Shown here: one piece after another, positions 8,395-17,489 of the stretch | How positions within the stretch are numbered: the stretch's first letter is position 1 | Layout: each line of letters begins with the position of its first letter | The notes under the pieces: model-generated | Told to the model about the DNA's origin: nothing | The model's input: the letters and a program-made list of their open reading frames with translations, nothing else | Databases searched by the model: none | Assembly (NCBI RefSeq): GCF_900116205.1 | Contig: NZ_FOZS01000004.1 | Coordinates: 186,001-250,000 of the forward strand | DNA length: 64,000 nt | Source of the DNA: Halostagnicola kamekurae | GTDB lineage: Archaea > Halobacteriota > Halobacteria > Halobacteriales > Natrialbaceae | Direction of reading: 5' to 3' | Made by a program: the position numbers and the translations under genes

Positions 8395-10551
8395 ATGTAC
8401 GGCGAGGACAGAGTAGACATGGATTCAACACTGCTTCCTGATTCGAAGACGATCGAAATCCTCCATATCGACGACGATTCCAGCTTCGCGGATCTGGTCG
8501 CAACGTTTCTCGAGCGCGAACGCGACAGCTTCAGTGTCCACACCGAGACCGATCCCGAAGCCGCCCTCGAGAGACTCGAGATGCGCGAGTCGGCTTTCGA
8601 CTGTGTCATCAGTGATTACGAAATGCCCGGTCTCGACGGACTCGAGCTTTTAGCGCGTGTCCGTGAGACCCATCCCGATCTTCCGTTTATTCTCTTTACG
8701 GGCAAAGGCAGCGAAGAGATCGCCAGTGAGGCAATCACTGCAGGTGTTACCGACTACTTGCAGAAAGCCGGCGGAACCGAACAGTACCGCGTCCTCGCCA
8801 ACAGGGTCCAGAACGCCATCGAACGATACTGGGCCGAACGATACCTAAATAGAGGCCTCGAAGCCATTGAAACCGCACAAGACGGTATCGGAATTCTCAG
8901 CAACGAGGGGTACATCGAGTACGCGAACGCCGCCTACGCTGACCTCCTCGGCTACGAGCGTGAGGAACTCGTCGGGCTCCACTGGGAGGCCCTCTACCAC
9001 GAGGACGATATCGACCGCGTCTACGACGTTCTCATTCCGGACGCCCGCGATGGGCGCTGGCACGGCACCACATCGTTCGTTCGGAAGGATGGAACGGAAC
9101 TCGAGGTCGAGCACACGCTCTCGTATACTGACGACGACTCGCTCATCTGTACGTTCACACCACCGACGCGTGCTGACGGAACGACGACCAACCTATCCGC
9201 GAAGGAGCAAGCGATGGACGAGGCACCGATCGGAATTCTCCTGACAGACCCTCATCAAACGGACAATCCGATCATCTACGCGAACGACGAGTTCACCGAA
9301 CTCACCGGCTACGAGAAACCAGAGGTGATTGGGCGGAACTGCCGATTCCTCCAGGGTCGGGCAACCGAGGACGATCCGATCGCGAAGCTTCGAACCGCGA
9401 TCGACGATCGGGAACCGGCTACTGTCGAGTTACGGAACTACCGGAAAGACGGCACGGAGTTTTGGAACCGTGTCCGCATCGCACCGTTGTTCGACGACGA
9501 CGGTGACCTCGATCTCTTCGTCGGGTTTCAGGACGATATTACGGACCAGAAACTGTACGAGGAACGATTACAGTCACAGGCGTCCCGCCTTGAAGCGATC
9601 TTCGAGCACTCGCCGGATATGATCGCCGTCCACGATATCGACGGCGGTATCCGCGGCGTCAACCAACGACTGTGCGAAGAACTCGGATACACGCGGGAGG
9701 AACTCCTCGACCGAGACGTCTGGGACCTCGATCCGACGGCGGATCCCGACCGATCGCGAGCGTTCTGGGAATCGCTACCACCGAACACGCCACAACGGTT
9801 CGAAGGGAAACTCGAGCGGAAAGACGGATCGACGTTTCCGATCGAGATCCACATCATCCGTCTCGACCTGGACGGCGACGATCGGTTCTTTGCAATTGAC
9901 CGCGACATCAGCGAGCAAGTGGGGCGCGAACGCGAACTCGTCCAGCAAAACGAGCGGTTGGATCGGTTCGCGAGCGTCGTAAGCCACGATCTACGGAATC
10001 CATTACAGGTCGCGGGTGGACACCTTGAATTGCTGCGCGAAGATTGTCATAGCGACCACATAGACGAGATCAGCGACGCGTTGGGTCAGATGGAGACGCT
10101 GATCGAGGACTTACTGCTGTTCGCGCAAGCGGGCGAAGAGACGATGGACATCGAACCGGTACGGTTACCCGCAATCCTTCGGTCGTGTTGGGAGACGATC
10201 TCAACGGAGAACGCGACCCTCAGGGTCGAAACCGAACGGACACTCAGGGCAGACCACGATCAACTCTACCAACTCCTTTCGAATCTCGTACAGAACGCCA
10301 TTGAACACGGTGGCCCCGACGTGACGATCACGGTTGGGGACACAGAAACCGGATTCTTTATCGCCGACGACGGCCCCGGGCTTCCAGAGACGGACGGCGC
10401 GGAGATATTTAACGCAGGCTACACGACCGCCGCCGATGGTACGGGGTTTGGCCTCAATATCGTCAAGGAGGTCGCCGAGCGCCACGGGTGGGATATTACA
10501 GCGACGAACGAACAGCGAGGTGGTGCTCGGTTCGAAATCGAACTCGAGTGA
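8395..10551 (+). CDS. Receiver-PAS-LOV-PAS-histidine kinase (candidate blue-light sensor)
   Basis: The product is 718 residues, with an alternative ATG at 8419. Order: receiver (1-130, phosphoacceptor in VISDYEMPGLDG), a PAS domain (about 150-270), a LOV-type PAS (about 275-395), a third PAS (about 405-510), an H-box VVSHDLRNPLQVAGGH and a HATPase domain with LSNLVQNAIEHGG, ADDGPGLPE and GTGFGLNIV. The LOV segment carries GRNCRFLQG, in which the Cys (about residue 316) is the FMN-adduct cysteine of LOV photosensors, preceded by FTELTGYEKPEVIG and followed by NYRKDGTEFWN, both typical of LOV domains. FMN binding and light sensing are therefore plausible but unproven. The kinase boxes are intact. 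Confidence 0.88.
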   Translation: MYGEDRVDMDSTLLPDSKTIEILHIDDDSSFADLVATFLERERDSFSVHTETDPEAALERLEMRESAFDCVISDYEMPGLDGLELLARVRETHPDLPFILFTGKGSEEIASEAITAGVTDYLQKAGGTEQYRVLANRVQNAIERYWAERYLNRGLEAIETAQDGIGILSNEGYIEYANAAYADLLGYEREELVGLHWEALYHEDDIDRVYDVLIPDARDGRWHGTTSFVRKDGTELEVEHTLSYTDDDSLICTFTPPTRADGTTTNLSAKEQAMDEAPIGILLTDPHQTDNPIIYANDEFTELTGYEKPEVIGRNCRFLQGRATEDDPIAKLRTAIDDREPATVELRNYRKDGTEFWNRVRIAPLFDDDGDLDLFVGFQDDITDQKLYEERLQSQASRLEAIFEHSPDMIAVHDIDGGIRGVNQRLCEELGYTREELLDRDVWDLDPTADPDRSRAFWESLPPNTPQRFEGKLERKDGSTFPIEIHIIRLDLDGDDRFFAIDRDISEQVGRERELVQQNERLDRFASVVSHDLRNPLQVAGGHLELLREDCHSDHIDEISDALGQMETLIEDLLLFAQAGEETMDIEPVRLPAILRSCWETISTENATLRVETERTLRADHDQLYQLLSNLVQNAIEHGGPDVTITVGDTETGFFIADDGPGLPETDGAEIFNAGYTTAADGTGFGLNIVKEVAERHGWDITATNEQRGGARFEIELE

Positions 10552-11622
10552 ACCACGCGCACAACCGTCGTCGATGAGTCGGATCCGGCCACCGCCGATT
10601 GATATCGGTTCAAACCGATCAGACAGTTTGTACCACCGTAATCTCGTCGTTTCGTCGATCGAGTATCCTTTCGTCACAATTTCGCTTTTATAACTTTACT
10701 ACTGAGCGAGCCTGTATCCTACCACGTCGGCCCCACCGAACTGGTCTGGACCGTACAGTTTCCTGTCTCCGTCACGGGCCAGGCGCTGACCAGGTTTATT
10801 CACGCTTTCGCCTTTTCGCTCGAAGTTCTTCCGTGGCGTTTCGACCCCGTCGAAAGTCGAGAGACGGTACTGAATCTGTTCTCGGTCTTACCCTCACCGG
10901 AATGCTAAATAATTTGGCTGTTACAATAATCAGACATAGAGAATTGTTTAGATCCTTCAAAATAGTGGACGGGCGTGATTGGTGCTGTATAAATGACTAT
11001 GCTGACTAGTTAGCTCGATTTTTACTAGATAAAGCACTTCTATAGAGGTTTCGAGCTGAATACCATGATTGATGGATCAATACTTCTGGAAAGCAATCGA
11101 TCACCTGCCGTCACTATCGACGAGAGACCTCACTTAGGAATACCGCGTATCTCGAGCGATGAGTACAGCAGCAAGACGACGTGAGGTAGCCGGTAACTGC
11201 AAACAGAGGGACCGAGCCAAACTAAACTGAATTGCAGTATAATAACAATTCTATGTATTGAGTTTATTGACAAATACAAGAGTGGTTGGTTCTCAAAGAG
11301 TATCCGCTCCAAACTTCACGACCCGCGGTCCACCAGTACACAGCCGTTCCCCTATGGACGGGCCGTCTCACTCGAACTCTAAACTACGTGTATGCAAGAA
11401 AGACGGTCGGCGTTGTATCCCCCTTCTGCTTGTGCCTTCGGCGCTCGCTGAGGAAGGGGGCTTAACGCCTCAATTCAGCTAAAAGAGGACTCTCGAGTCA
11501 TTTATTAGTATATAAATATGATATCTCAGAAAGATGGTATCGAATATTCAACTCCATTAGCTAGGCGGTGTCCACCCTAACTCTACAAAACTCAAAATAA
11601 TTTGATCGCTACTTGAAGGTCG
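10552..11622. other. Gene-free AT-rich stretch with mobile-element debris
   Basis: About 1.07 kb lie between the LOV kinase and the 3' end of the methylaspartate ammonia-lyase gene. No open frame has convincing codon bias or homology. The only structure I recognise is the hairpin near 11418-11460, annotated separately as a probable TnpB-element right end. Base composition drops here relative to the signalling cluster. Confidence 0.5.
11396..11482 (+). mobile_element. Probable right-end remnant of an IS200/IS605-type (TnpB) element
   Basis: The segment contains a strong stem formed by CCCCCTT (from 11420) and AAGGGGG (ending 11460), with an inner GCC-TTC-GGC hairpin, followed by CTTAACGCCTCAATTCAG. 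This resembles the conserved 3' end of haloarchaeal TnpB elements, which also encodes the scaffold of the guide RNA. No tnpB reading frame is present upstream, so it would be an orphan end. The match is from memory of the family, not from a search. Confidence 0.45.
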
Positions 11623-12858
11623 TCAATTGCTTATTCGATAGGACGTCCGAGCCATCTCGTTGGCAATGATCTGATATCCTTCATCGACCCCCATTCCGGG
11701 CTTGGCCAGTATCTGTTCCGGTTGCGTTGCGAGCGCCATTTGTGCACAGACCCGAGCAGAGACATCTGTTTCCGCACAGCTTCCGCCTAAGTATGCACGC
11801 GTATCGGTGTTTTCGCAGTATTGGACAGCATCGATACTTGCAGTGATTTCACCGAGATCGGGCGTCTTGATCTGGGCAACATCGACGGCGCCGGAATCGA
11901 CAAATGCAGTGACGTCATCGTAGGTATTACAAAACTCGTCGGCGATGATATCTACGGGCACCGAACACTCGGTTAGGGCGTCTCGGAGTGCTCCGAGCAC
12001 GTGGATCTGCTCGTCGCGTGATCCTGCTTCGATCGGGCTTTCTATTTGAAGTGAATACGGCGATGCAGCATCGTCGAGCGCTGCGAAGTAGTCTATAACC
12101 TCGTCACGATCGTACGGAGGTGCAAAGATTTCGCCAACCGTCCCGTAGATATCTACGTGAAACGTTGGGTCGTACTCTGGAGAACCGAGTTCGGTCACTC
12201 GATCGCTAAGCCAATCCAGATATCCAAGGAGCCGTTCTCCCTCTTGGCCGATCTCGTCTACCGAATTAAACAGCCCGTGGGGAAGAACGGGAACCTCTTT
12301 GAGAATCATTTTTTCGGCGTTTCGACGGCGGTCACTGCCGCTTTGACAGAAGATTGGAACCGGTTGGGGCGAACGGTCGATACTGTATTCGTCAGTGATT
12401 ACCTCCGTCATCGTCTGTGCAGAAGCCGTCGCTGCGGCATCCAGTAACGCTTGGGAGACCCCGTATCGGACTGCCGTGTGTAACTCTTCCGTGTCAGCTA
12501 TGTCGCTCAGAATCTCGACATTGGTCGTAAACGCACTGGCATCTCGACCAACGAGGGCCTCCGAAATCGTCGTCTCGATTTCGTCAAGGTGGTCCTCTGC
12601 AGTGAAAAACGCATCGCGACCACCGAACCCGGAGTATTGGACCGCTGTACAATCACCGAGAGCGGTTCGACCGTCTTCGAGTTCGATTATTACACTCGCT
12701 GCTTCGGCCGGCTGACGGACATCGGTAAATCCCGGGGTAATTGCTTTTCCTTTGTACAGAAATCCGTCTCGTTCTGCATTCGACACGATAGCTTCCTTAT
12801 CGTCGAAGTAGTACCCACCTGTCGTTACAACTGCGGTTACGTTAGCTATCTCTGTCAT
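11623..12858 (-). CDS. mal: Methylaspartate ammonia-lyase
   Basis: This enolase-superfamily enzyme converts (2S,3S)-3-methylaspartate to mesaconate and ammonia, the step after glutamate mutase in the haloarchaeal methylaspartate cycle. The ATG at 12858 gives 411 residues, close to the 413 of characterised enzymes, and lies 30-40 nt below a TATA box; longer in-frame starts are not supported. Catalytic Lys331 falls in VAQIKTPDLG, His194 in LPHGLFN, and metal ligands Glu273 (QIESP) and Asp307 (IADEF) are at the expected places. A QSGSDRRRNAEKMILK segment is also typical. The gene stands without glutamate mutase or CoA-transferase genes, beside a divergent IclR regulator, a transporter and an asparaginase. 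Confidence 0.93.
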   Translation of the reverse strand: MTEIANVTAVVTTGGYYFDDKEAIVSNAERDGFLYKGKAITPGFTDVRQPAEAASVIIELEDGRTALGDCTAVQYSGFGGRDAFFTAEDHLDEIETTISEALVGRDASAFTTNVEILSDIADTEELHTAVRYGVSQALLDAAATASAQTMTEVITDEYSIDRSPQPVPIFCQSGSDRRRNAEKMILKEVPVLPHGLFNSVDEIGQEGERLLGYLDWLSDRVTELGSPEYDPTFHVDIYGTVGEIFAPPYDRDEVIDYFAALDDAASPYSLQIESPIEAGSRDEQIHVLGALRDALTECSVPVDIIADEFCNTYDDVTAFVDSGAVDVAQIKTPDLGEITASIDAVQYCENTDTRAYLGGSCAETDVSARVCAQMALATQPEQILAKPGMGVDEGYQIIANEMARTSYRISN

Positions 12859-12887
12859 TTTCCGTCCATGTAAGTATTTATTGAGGG

Positions 12888-12900
12888 GCCATATATAAAT
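12888..12900 (-). promoter_or_regulatory. TATA box of mal
   Basis: On the minus strand the sequence reads ATTTATATAT, about 33-42 nt before the mal ATG. This position predicts a transcript with little or no 5' leader, as is common in haloarchaea. Confidence 0.5.
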
Positions 12901-13246
12901 TCCTATTATAGACCAATCGTTGATTTGCGCTACGTCCAATTTGATGGCGAATTCAATTCTATAATACATAGAACGATTCCTGACGCAGTTCTTTGTTGGG
13001 CTGGCGAGGAAAGCGTTATTTACATTCATATGAGTGTATTATGGGTGGTGGTACGAGGCGGGCAAATTAGCCGTGTTCCAATTCAGCGACTCGGATGCGG
13101 TGAGGAAGGCGGTCAGTCTTCCCAAAGGAGATAAAATCAAAAGGCACGGGTGCCAGGACCCGTACTGAGCAAGGGAGGAGTGTCCTGCTATTAATATCAC
13201 CAATAGATGGTTGCTACGGTGAATAACGAAAATTCTATGATACATG
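12901..13246. other. Divergent intergenic region between mal and the IclR gene
   Basis: This non-coding stretch separates the two divergent genes. It contains a small inverted repeat, ACGGGT-GCCAGG-ACCCGT, near 13145-13165, and otherwise no recognisable gene. It is the expected place for IclR operator sites, but I could not define one. Confidence 0.35.
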
Positions 13247-13257
13247 GATTTATAAGG
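13247..13257 (+). promoter_or_regulatory. TATA box of the IclR gene
   Basis: GATTTATAAGG lies 21-31 nt before the ATG at 13278, so the transcript is probably leaderless or nearly so. Confidence 0.5.
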
Positions 13258-13277
13258 CCTGGAGAGAAAGAGACAGT

Positions 13278-14042
13278 ATGAACGAAAGTCAACTTTTGAC
13301 GACGACTGAAACATCGTTGGTGGTGATCGAGGCGATTCAGGAACTCGACGGGGCGACGCCGGCCGAACTCGCGGCGATGCTCGAGCTATCCGAAAGCACC
13401 ATCTACAAACACCTTTATACCCTCGCGAAACACGGCTACGTCGCTTCGGATGGGGACGAATACCGACTCGGGGCGCGGTTCTATCACATCGGAATGTACG
13501 TCCGGAACCGCAGCAAAGTATTCGAGCTGGCGGGCAAGTACGTCATCGAACTCGCTGAGCAGTCGAACGAGGAATCCGATTTCGGGATCGAGGAAAACGG
13601 TCGCATCGTGACGCTGTTTGATTCGGTCGGTAGTTCAGCCAAGCCAAGTTCTCGGCTCAACAACTACGAGTATATGCATACGACGGCCATCGGGAAAGCG
13701 ATCCTCGCTCGATTGCCGGAGTCACGCGTCGACGAAATCACCAGCCGGTGGGGTCTCCCGGAACTCACCGAGGAGACGATCACATCGCGGGCGGAGCTCG
13801 ATGCCGAACTTGAGCGCACTCGGGAACGGGGCTATGCCATCAACGATCAGGAATCAATTCCGGGCAAACGCGTCGCCGGTGTTGTCGCCGAGGGTCCCAA
13901 TGGGGCCGTCATCGGCGGGTTCACCATCTCCGGTCCGGCGTACCGAATCGAGGATGCCGACCTCCACCAGGAATTTCCCGACATTCTGCAGCGAGTTGTG
14001 CCGGATTTCGAGACGGAACTAGTCTCACAGGGGCTCCTGTAG
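13278..14042 (+). CDS. IclR-family transcriptional regulator
   Basis: The 254-residue product has an N-terminal winged helix (residues 10-75; ELDGATPAELAAMLELSEST, then YKHLYTLAKHGYV) and a C-terminal IclR effector-binding domain (about 85-250) with the usual MHTTAIGKAILARLPESRV segment and a late AGVVAEGPNGAVIGGFTISG core. IclR proteins usually bind small carboxylates and control adjacent catabolic genes. Here it is divergent to mal and 197 bp upstream of the NhaC-type transporter, so those genes and the asparaginase are the likely targets. The ligand is not predictable, though an amino acid or dicarboxylate would fit. Confidence 0.92.
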   Translation: MNESQLLTTTETSLVVIEAIQELDGATPAELAAMLELSESTIYKHLYTLAKHGYVASDGDEYRLGARFYHIGMYVRNRSKVFELAGKYVIELAEQSNEESDFGIEENGRIVTLFDSVGSSAKPSSRLNNYEYMHTTAIGKAILARLPESRVDEITSRWGLPELTEETITSRAELDAELERTRERGYAINDQESIPGKRVAGVVAEGPNGAVIGGFTISGPAYRIEDADLHQEFPDILQRVVPDFETELVSQGLL

Positions 14043-14239
14043 TCGTTTTCGAGATCGACAAAAGAACCGATAACCGACCGATTGTGGCCGCGATACTCAC
14101 AAATCGAAATGCTGTATACATCTATTCTCCAGCTATATATGTTGGATATCCTATAGGGGACGCCACTGTGTGTCCATCTGATCGCTTCCTTATCCTCATT
14201 CAAAAGATTAAAATAGTGTAATTCTCTCATTGAGTGTGT

Positions 14240-16009
14240 ATGTCATACGAATCGCTTCCGGTTGCAGCACTCGCACTGGCACCGCCGGTTCTCGCGATCG
14301 TACTCGCGATGTATACGCGGCAGGTGCTCGTGTCGTTGTTCGCCGGGGTCTGGATTGGTGCGTTGATGATCGCCGACTGGAATCCGATCGCGGCGACGGC
14401 GCTATCGATGGACTGGCTCGTCGAAGTCGTCAGATCGCCGTTCGATACCAAATTCTTACTGTTGATCATGTTCATGGGCGCTGGTGCCGCGTTCATTTAC
14501 AAATCAGGTGGTATCATTGCGCTCCAGAACTGGATCGGTCATCGGGTAAATACGGCACGTGACTCGCAAATCCTAACGTGGCTCATTGGGATTTTCATTT
14601 TCTTCGACTCGTATACGAGCACCATCGTGACCGGGAACGCGACTCGCGAGCTATCTCAGGAAAACAACACCTCCCGAGAGATGCACGCCTACGTGCTGGA
14701 CTCGACGACCTCGCCGGTTACGACCTTCGGACCCGTATCAAACTGGATTGGATATCAAGTATCGATGATCATCGTTGGGTTCGAAGCCGCCCAGTTCACC
14801 GCTGAAGAAGTCGGTCTCACCGCATTCGGGCTCTTCTTGCAGAGCATTCCGTGGAACATCTACTGTTTCCTAGCGTTCTTCATGGTTGGGTTCATTTCGA
14901 TCACCCAGCGGTTCTATGGTCCGATGCTGAACGCTGAGTGGCGTTCGCGCAAAGAAAAAAAGACTCGCCGGGACGACGCGACGCCCCTCTCGGATATCGA
15001 GACCGACGTTGGTGAGCCAAGCGAGAAGAACCCGACGCTGATCAATTTCTTCGCGCCGATCCTTTCTCTTCTGGTGGTCGGACTCGTCTCGATGTGGTGG
15101 CTCGGTGGAGGCCATCAGTCCGGCGTCGATATCGCGACTGCGTTCCAGGAAACCGATGTCGCACTCGGCCTCCTATACGGTTCATTCGCGTTCATGGCCG
15201 TCGGCATGCTCGGTTCCATCGGATTCGGAACGATGGACCTCGAGGAAGCGAGCGATACCGTAATTAGCGGGTTCAAGACGATGATGATCGCGGCGGCGAT
15301 CATCGTGCTGGCCTGGAGTATCGGCCACGCGGCTGAACAGGTTGGGACAGCCCAGTACATCGTCGACGTGATGGTCAACAGCGGCGTCCCAGGTTCGTTC
15401 CTGCCGCTACTGATCTTCCTCGCCGCGATGTTCATCGCGTTTACGACGGGAACGTCGTGGGGAACGATGGCTATTCTGACGCCGCTCGCGATTCCGCTCG
15501 GCTACGAACTGTCTGGACTGTCGATCCTGCCGGTACTCATGGGCGTCCTGTTCGGTGGCGCGATCTGGGGCGATCACGTCTCACCCATCAGTGATACGAC
15601 TGTCATGTCCTCGATTTTCGCCGGTTCGGATCACATCGATCACGTGCGCACGCAGATTCCGTTCGCGATGACCGCAGCAGGTGTGACGGTACTGATGTTG
15701 CTCCTGTACGCGGTCGGTGTGACATCGCCACTGGTGTTGCTCCCGCTCTCAGTCGTCATCACCGTGGGCGCCGTTATCGCGCTGAACAAGTTCGATGCTC
15801 GCCGCAAGAACTTGCCCGAAGTCATGCCGACTACCGAGGCCATCGACAACGGTGAAATTGATGTCGATGCGATCGAAAACGGAACCAAAACCGACACAAC
15901 ACAGATCAATGGCCGGTACAATTTCGTCGAATCAATCCCGATGACCGCAGTCGGGATCGTTATCGCGTATCTCTGTCTGGTATTCGGGTTCATGACCCTC
16001 GGCTTCTAG
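14240..16009 (+). CDS. NhaC-family Na+/H+ antiporter-like transporter
   Basis: The ATG at 14240 (preceded in frame by a GTG at 14234) gives 589 residues with about 11-12 membrane helices. The family signature GDHVSPISDTTVMSS is complete near residues 440-455, and IFIFFDSYTSTIVTG and FTTGTSWGTMAILTPLAIPL match conserved helices. A charged cytoplasmic loop lies at about residues 240-265. NhaC-type proteins exchange sodium for protons or for organic anions such as malate and lactate. Its place between an IclR regulator and amino-acid-degrading enzymes favours an organic substrate, but that is inference. The C-terminal tail before the last helix is unusually polar. Confidence 0.88.
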   Translation: MSYESLPVAALALAPPVLAIVLAMYTRQVLVSLFAGVWIGALMIADWNPIAATALSMDWLVEVVRSPFDTKFLLLIMFMGAGAAFIYKSGGIIALQNWIGHRVNTARDSQILTWLIGIFIFFDSYTSTIVTGNATRELSQENNTSREMHAYVLDSTTSPVTTFGPVSNWIGYQVSMIIVGFEAAQFTAEEVGLTAFGLFLQSIPWNIYCFLAFFMVGFISITQRFYGPMLNAEWRSRKEKKTRRDDATPLSDIETDVGEPSEKNPTLINFFAPILSLLVVGLVSMWWLGGGHQSGVDIATAFQETDVALGLLYGSFAFMAVGMLGSIGFGTMDLEEASDTVISGFKTMMIAAAIIVLAWSIGHAAEQVGTAQYIVDVMVNSGVPGSFLPLLIFLAAMFIAFTTGTSWGTMAILTPLAIPLGYELSGLSILPVLMGVLFGGAIWGDHVSPISDTTVMSSIFAGSDHIDHVRTQIPFAMTAAGVTVLMLLLYAVGVTSPLVLLPLSVVITVGAVIALNKFDARRKNLPEVMPTTEAIDNGEIDVDAIENGTKTDTTQINGRYNFVESIPMTAVGIVIAYLCLVFGFMTLGF

Positions 16010-16214
16010 CGGGAGGGTTTACTTCTGTTTCATCGTTTTTGACGAAGAGAGAAGTAGAGATGTGGCTCAAATAGATATCTGGTTACAGATACAACACGAG
16101 CTATCCGACACAGTATTCTCCGCGCCGTAAACGGCGAGGGTCCCCGCTGACAGGGGGTTGGCGTGGTCGATGTCAATCATAACCGATATACGTTTTGTTC
16201 GGACAGTACGATGT

Positions 16215-17201
16215 ATGTCGACTGTGTACGTCATTGCCACCGGCGGCACGATCGTGAGTACCTCGAGCGACACCGGGACGGTCCCGACCGAGTCGGTACA
16301 GGAGTTAGTACAGACCTATCCCGAGAGCTTTGAACACGTTGATATCGAATTGGAACAACTCACGCAAACCCCGAGTTCAGAGCTGACGATCAACGATCTC
16401 GTGAGACTGAGTGATCGTGTGCGAGCCGTCGCCGACGAGATGGACGGCGTCGTCGTCCTCCACGGGACCGATACGATCGAAGAGACCGCATACTACCTCG
16501 ATATCGTGCTCGACGTTGACGTACCGGTCGTCCTCACTGGAGCACAACGGCCGTACGATAGCCGTAGTCCCGACGGACCGGCAAACCTTCGTGGGGCCCT
16601 CGCGGTAGCGAGTCACGATCACGTTCGGACGGGTGCCTACGTCTTCTTCAACGACCGTCTTCACGCAGCGCGACCAGTGACGAAAGACCACAGCAGCAAT
16701 CTCGACGCGTACGATTCGGGCAACTACGGCCCAGTCGCCGATAGGACACCGAACGGCCTCTGGTTTTACCGCCGTCCCGTGAGTCTATCGGTGACGATCC
16801 CCACACGAGAGATCACGGCGACCGTCGAGGTCGTGCCGACATCGACGGACACCAACGGAAGACAGATCGACCACGCCATTGATCGCGGTGTCGATGGAAT
16901 CGTCGTCGACGCGCTCGGACTCGGAAATGTTCCCGCGGACGTTGCAGATTCCATCGGAGACGCTGTTGACGATGATATTGTCGTCGTTATTACGACGCGG
17001 TGTCACAACGGAGTCGTCTCGCCCGTGTACGGTTCCAAAGGGGGTGGTGCAGCTCTCGAAGAAGAGGGTGTACTGTTCGCATCGAACCTTCCCGCCCACA
17101 AGGCCCGAATCAAACTCCTAGTAGCTCTGTCACAACAACCAGGCGATACGGTTTTAGAGGCGTTTGATTCCAGTCAAATCGATGGCCACGGGTATGTGTG
17201 A
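16215..17201 (+). CDS. ansA: L-asparaginase
   Basis: The start at 16215 opens on YVIATGGTIVS, the first catalytic-Thr motif of asparaginases; longer in-frame starts add no conserved sequence. The 328 residues also hold the second motif, GVVVLHGTDTIEETAYYLD, with the Thr-Asp pair, and the conserved ALTGAQRP-like segment VVLTGAQRPYDSRSPDGPAN. No signal peptide is seen, so it is cytoplasmic and should hydrolyse asparagine to aspartate and ammonia. It is the last gene of the rightward set starting with the IclR regulator. Together with mal it suggests a small module for acidic amino acid use. The bacterial types I and II cannot be separated with certainty. Confidence 0.9.
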   Translation: MSTVYVIATGGTIVSTSSDTGTVPTESVQELVQTYPESFEHVDIELEQLTQTPSSELTINDLVRLSDRVRAVADEMDGVVVLHGTDTIEETAYYLDIVLDVDVPVVLTGAQRPYDSRSPDGPANLRGALAVASHDHVRTGAYVFFNDRLHAARPVTKDHSSNLDAYDSGNYGPVADRTPNGLWFYRRPVSLSVTIPTREITATVEVVPTSTDTNGRQIDHAIDRGVDGIVVDALGLGNVPADVADSIGDAVDDDIVVVITTRCHNGVVSPVYGSKGGGAALEEEGVLFASNLPAHKARIKLLVALSQQPGDTVLEAFDSSQIDGHGYV

Positions 17202-17489
17202 AAGATGGTTCTGAAAGTGATAAATGTTTAATAGGTGGTTAGTAGTTGGAACGTATTCGTGTAGCCGATCGCTCCGCGACGGCAAATTCCCGTGACACAG
17301 TAAGTGGGGATGGATCTGGCGATAGCTTCGCCCACGAGTTTGCTCGCTTTTGCCGCCGACCAAGAAAGCACTAGGAGAAACGGGAATTCGACCTCCCCCG
17401 AGAACGACCGTATCCCTTCGAGGATAGGCGTAGACCTCACCGGCGAATTCGTCCGAAATAGTATCGGAATTTTCCATATAGTTGTAGGA
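17202..17489. other. Gene-free stretch before IS6 remnant
   Basis: This 288-bp segment shows no convincing gene. Short frames on both strands lack recognisable motifs. Confidence 0.4.

Noticed and set aside
10599-11009. 136-codon plus-strand frame in the 10.6-11.6 kb gap
   Set aside because: No homology, poor acidic bias and basic Ser/Arg-rich composition unlike real haloarchaeal proteins.
13039-13314. 91-codon minus-strand frame upstream of the IclR gene
   Set aside because: It overlaps the IclR start and promoter and has no recognisable motif or acidic bias.
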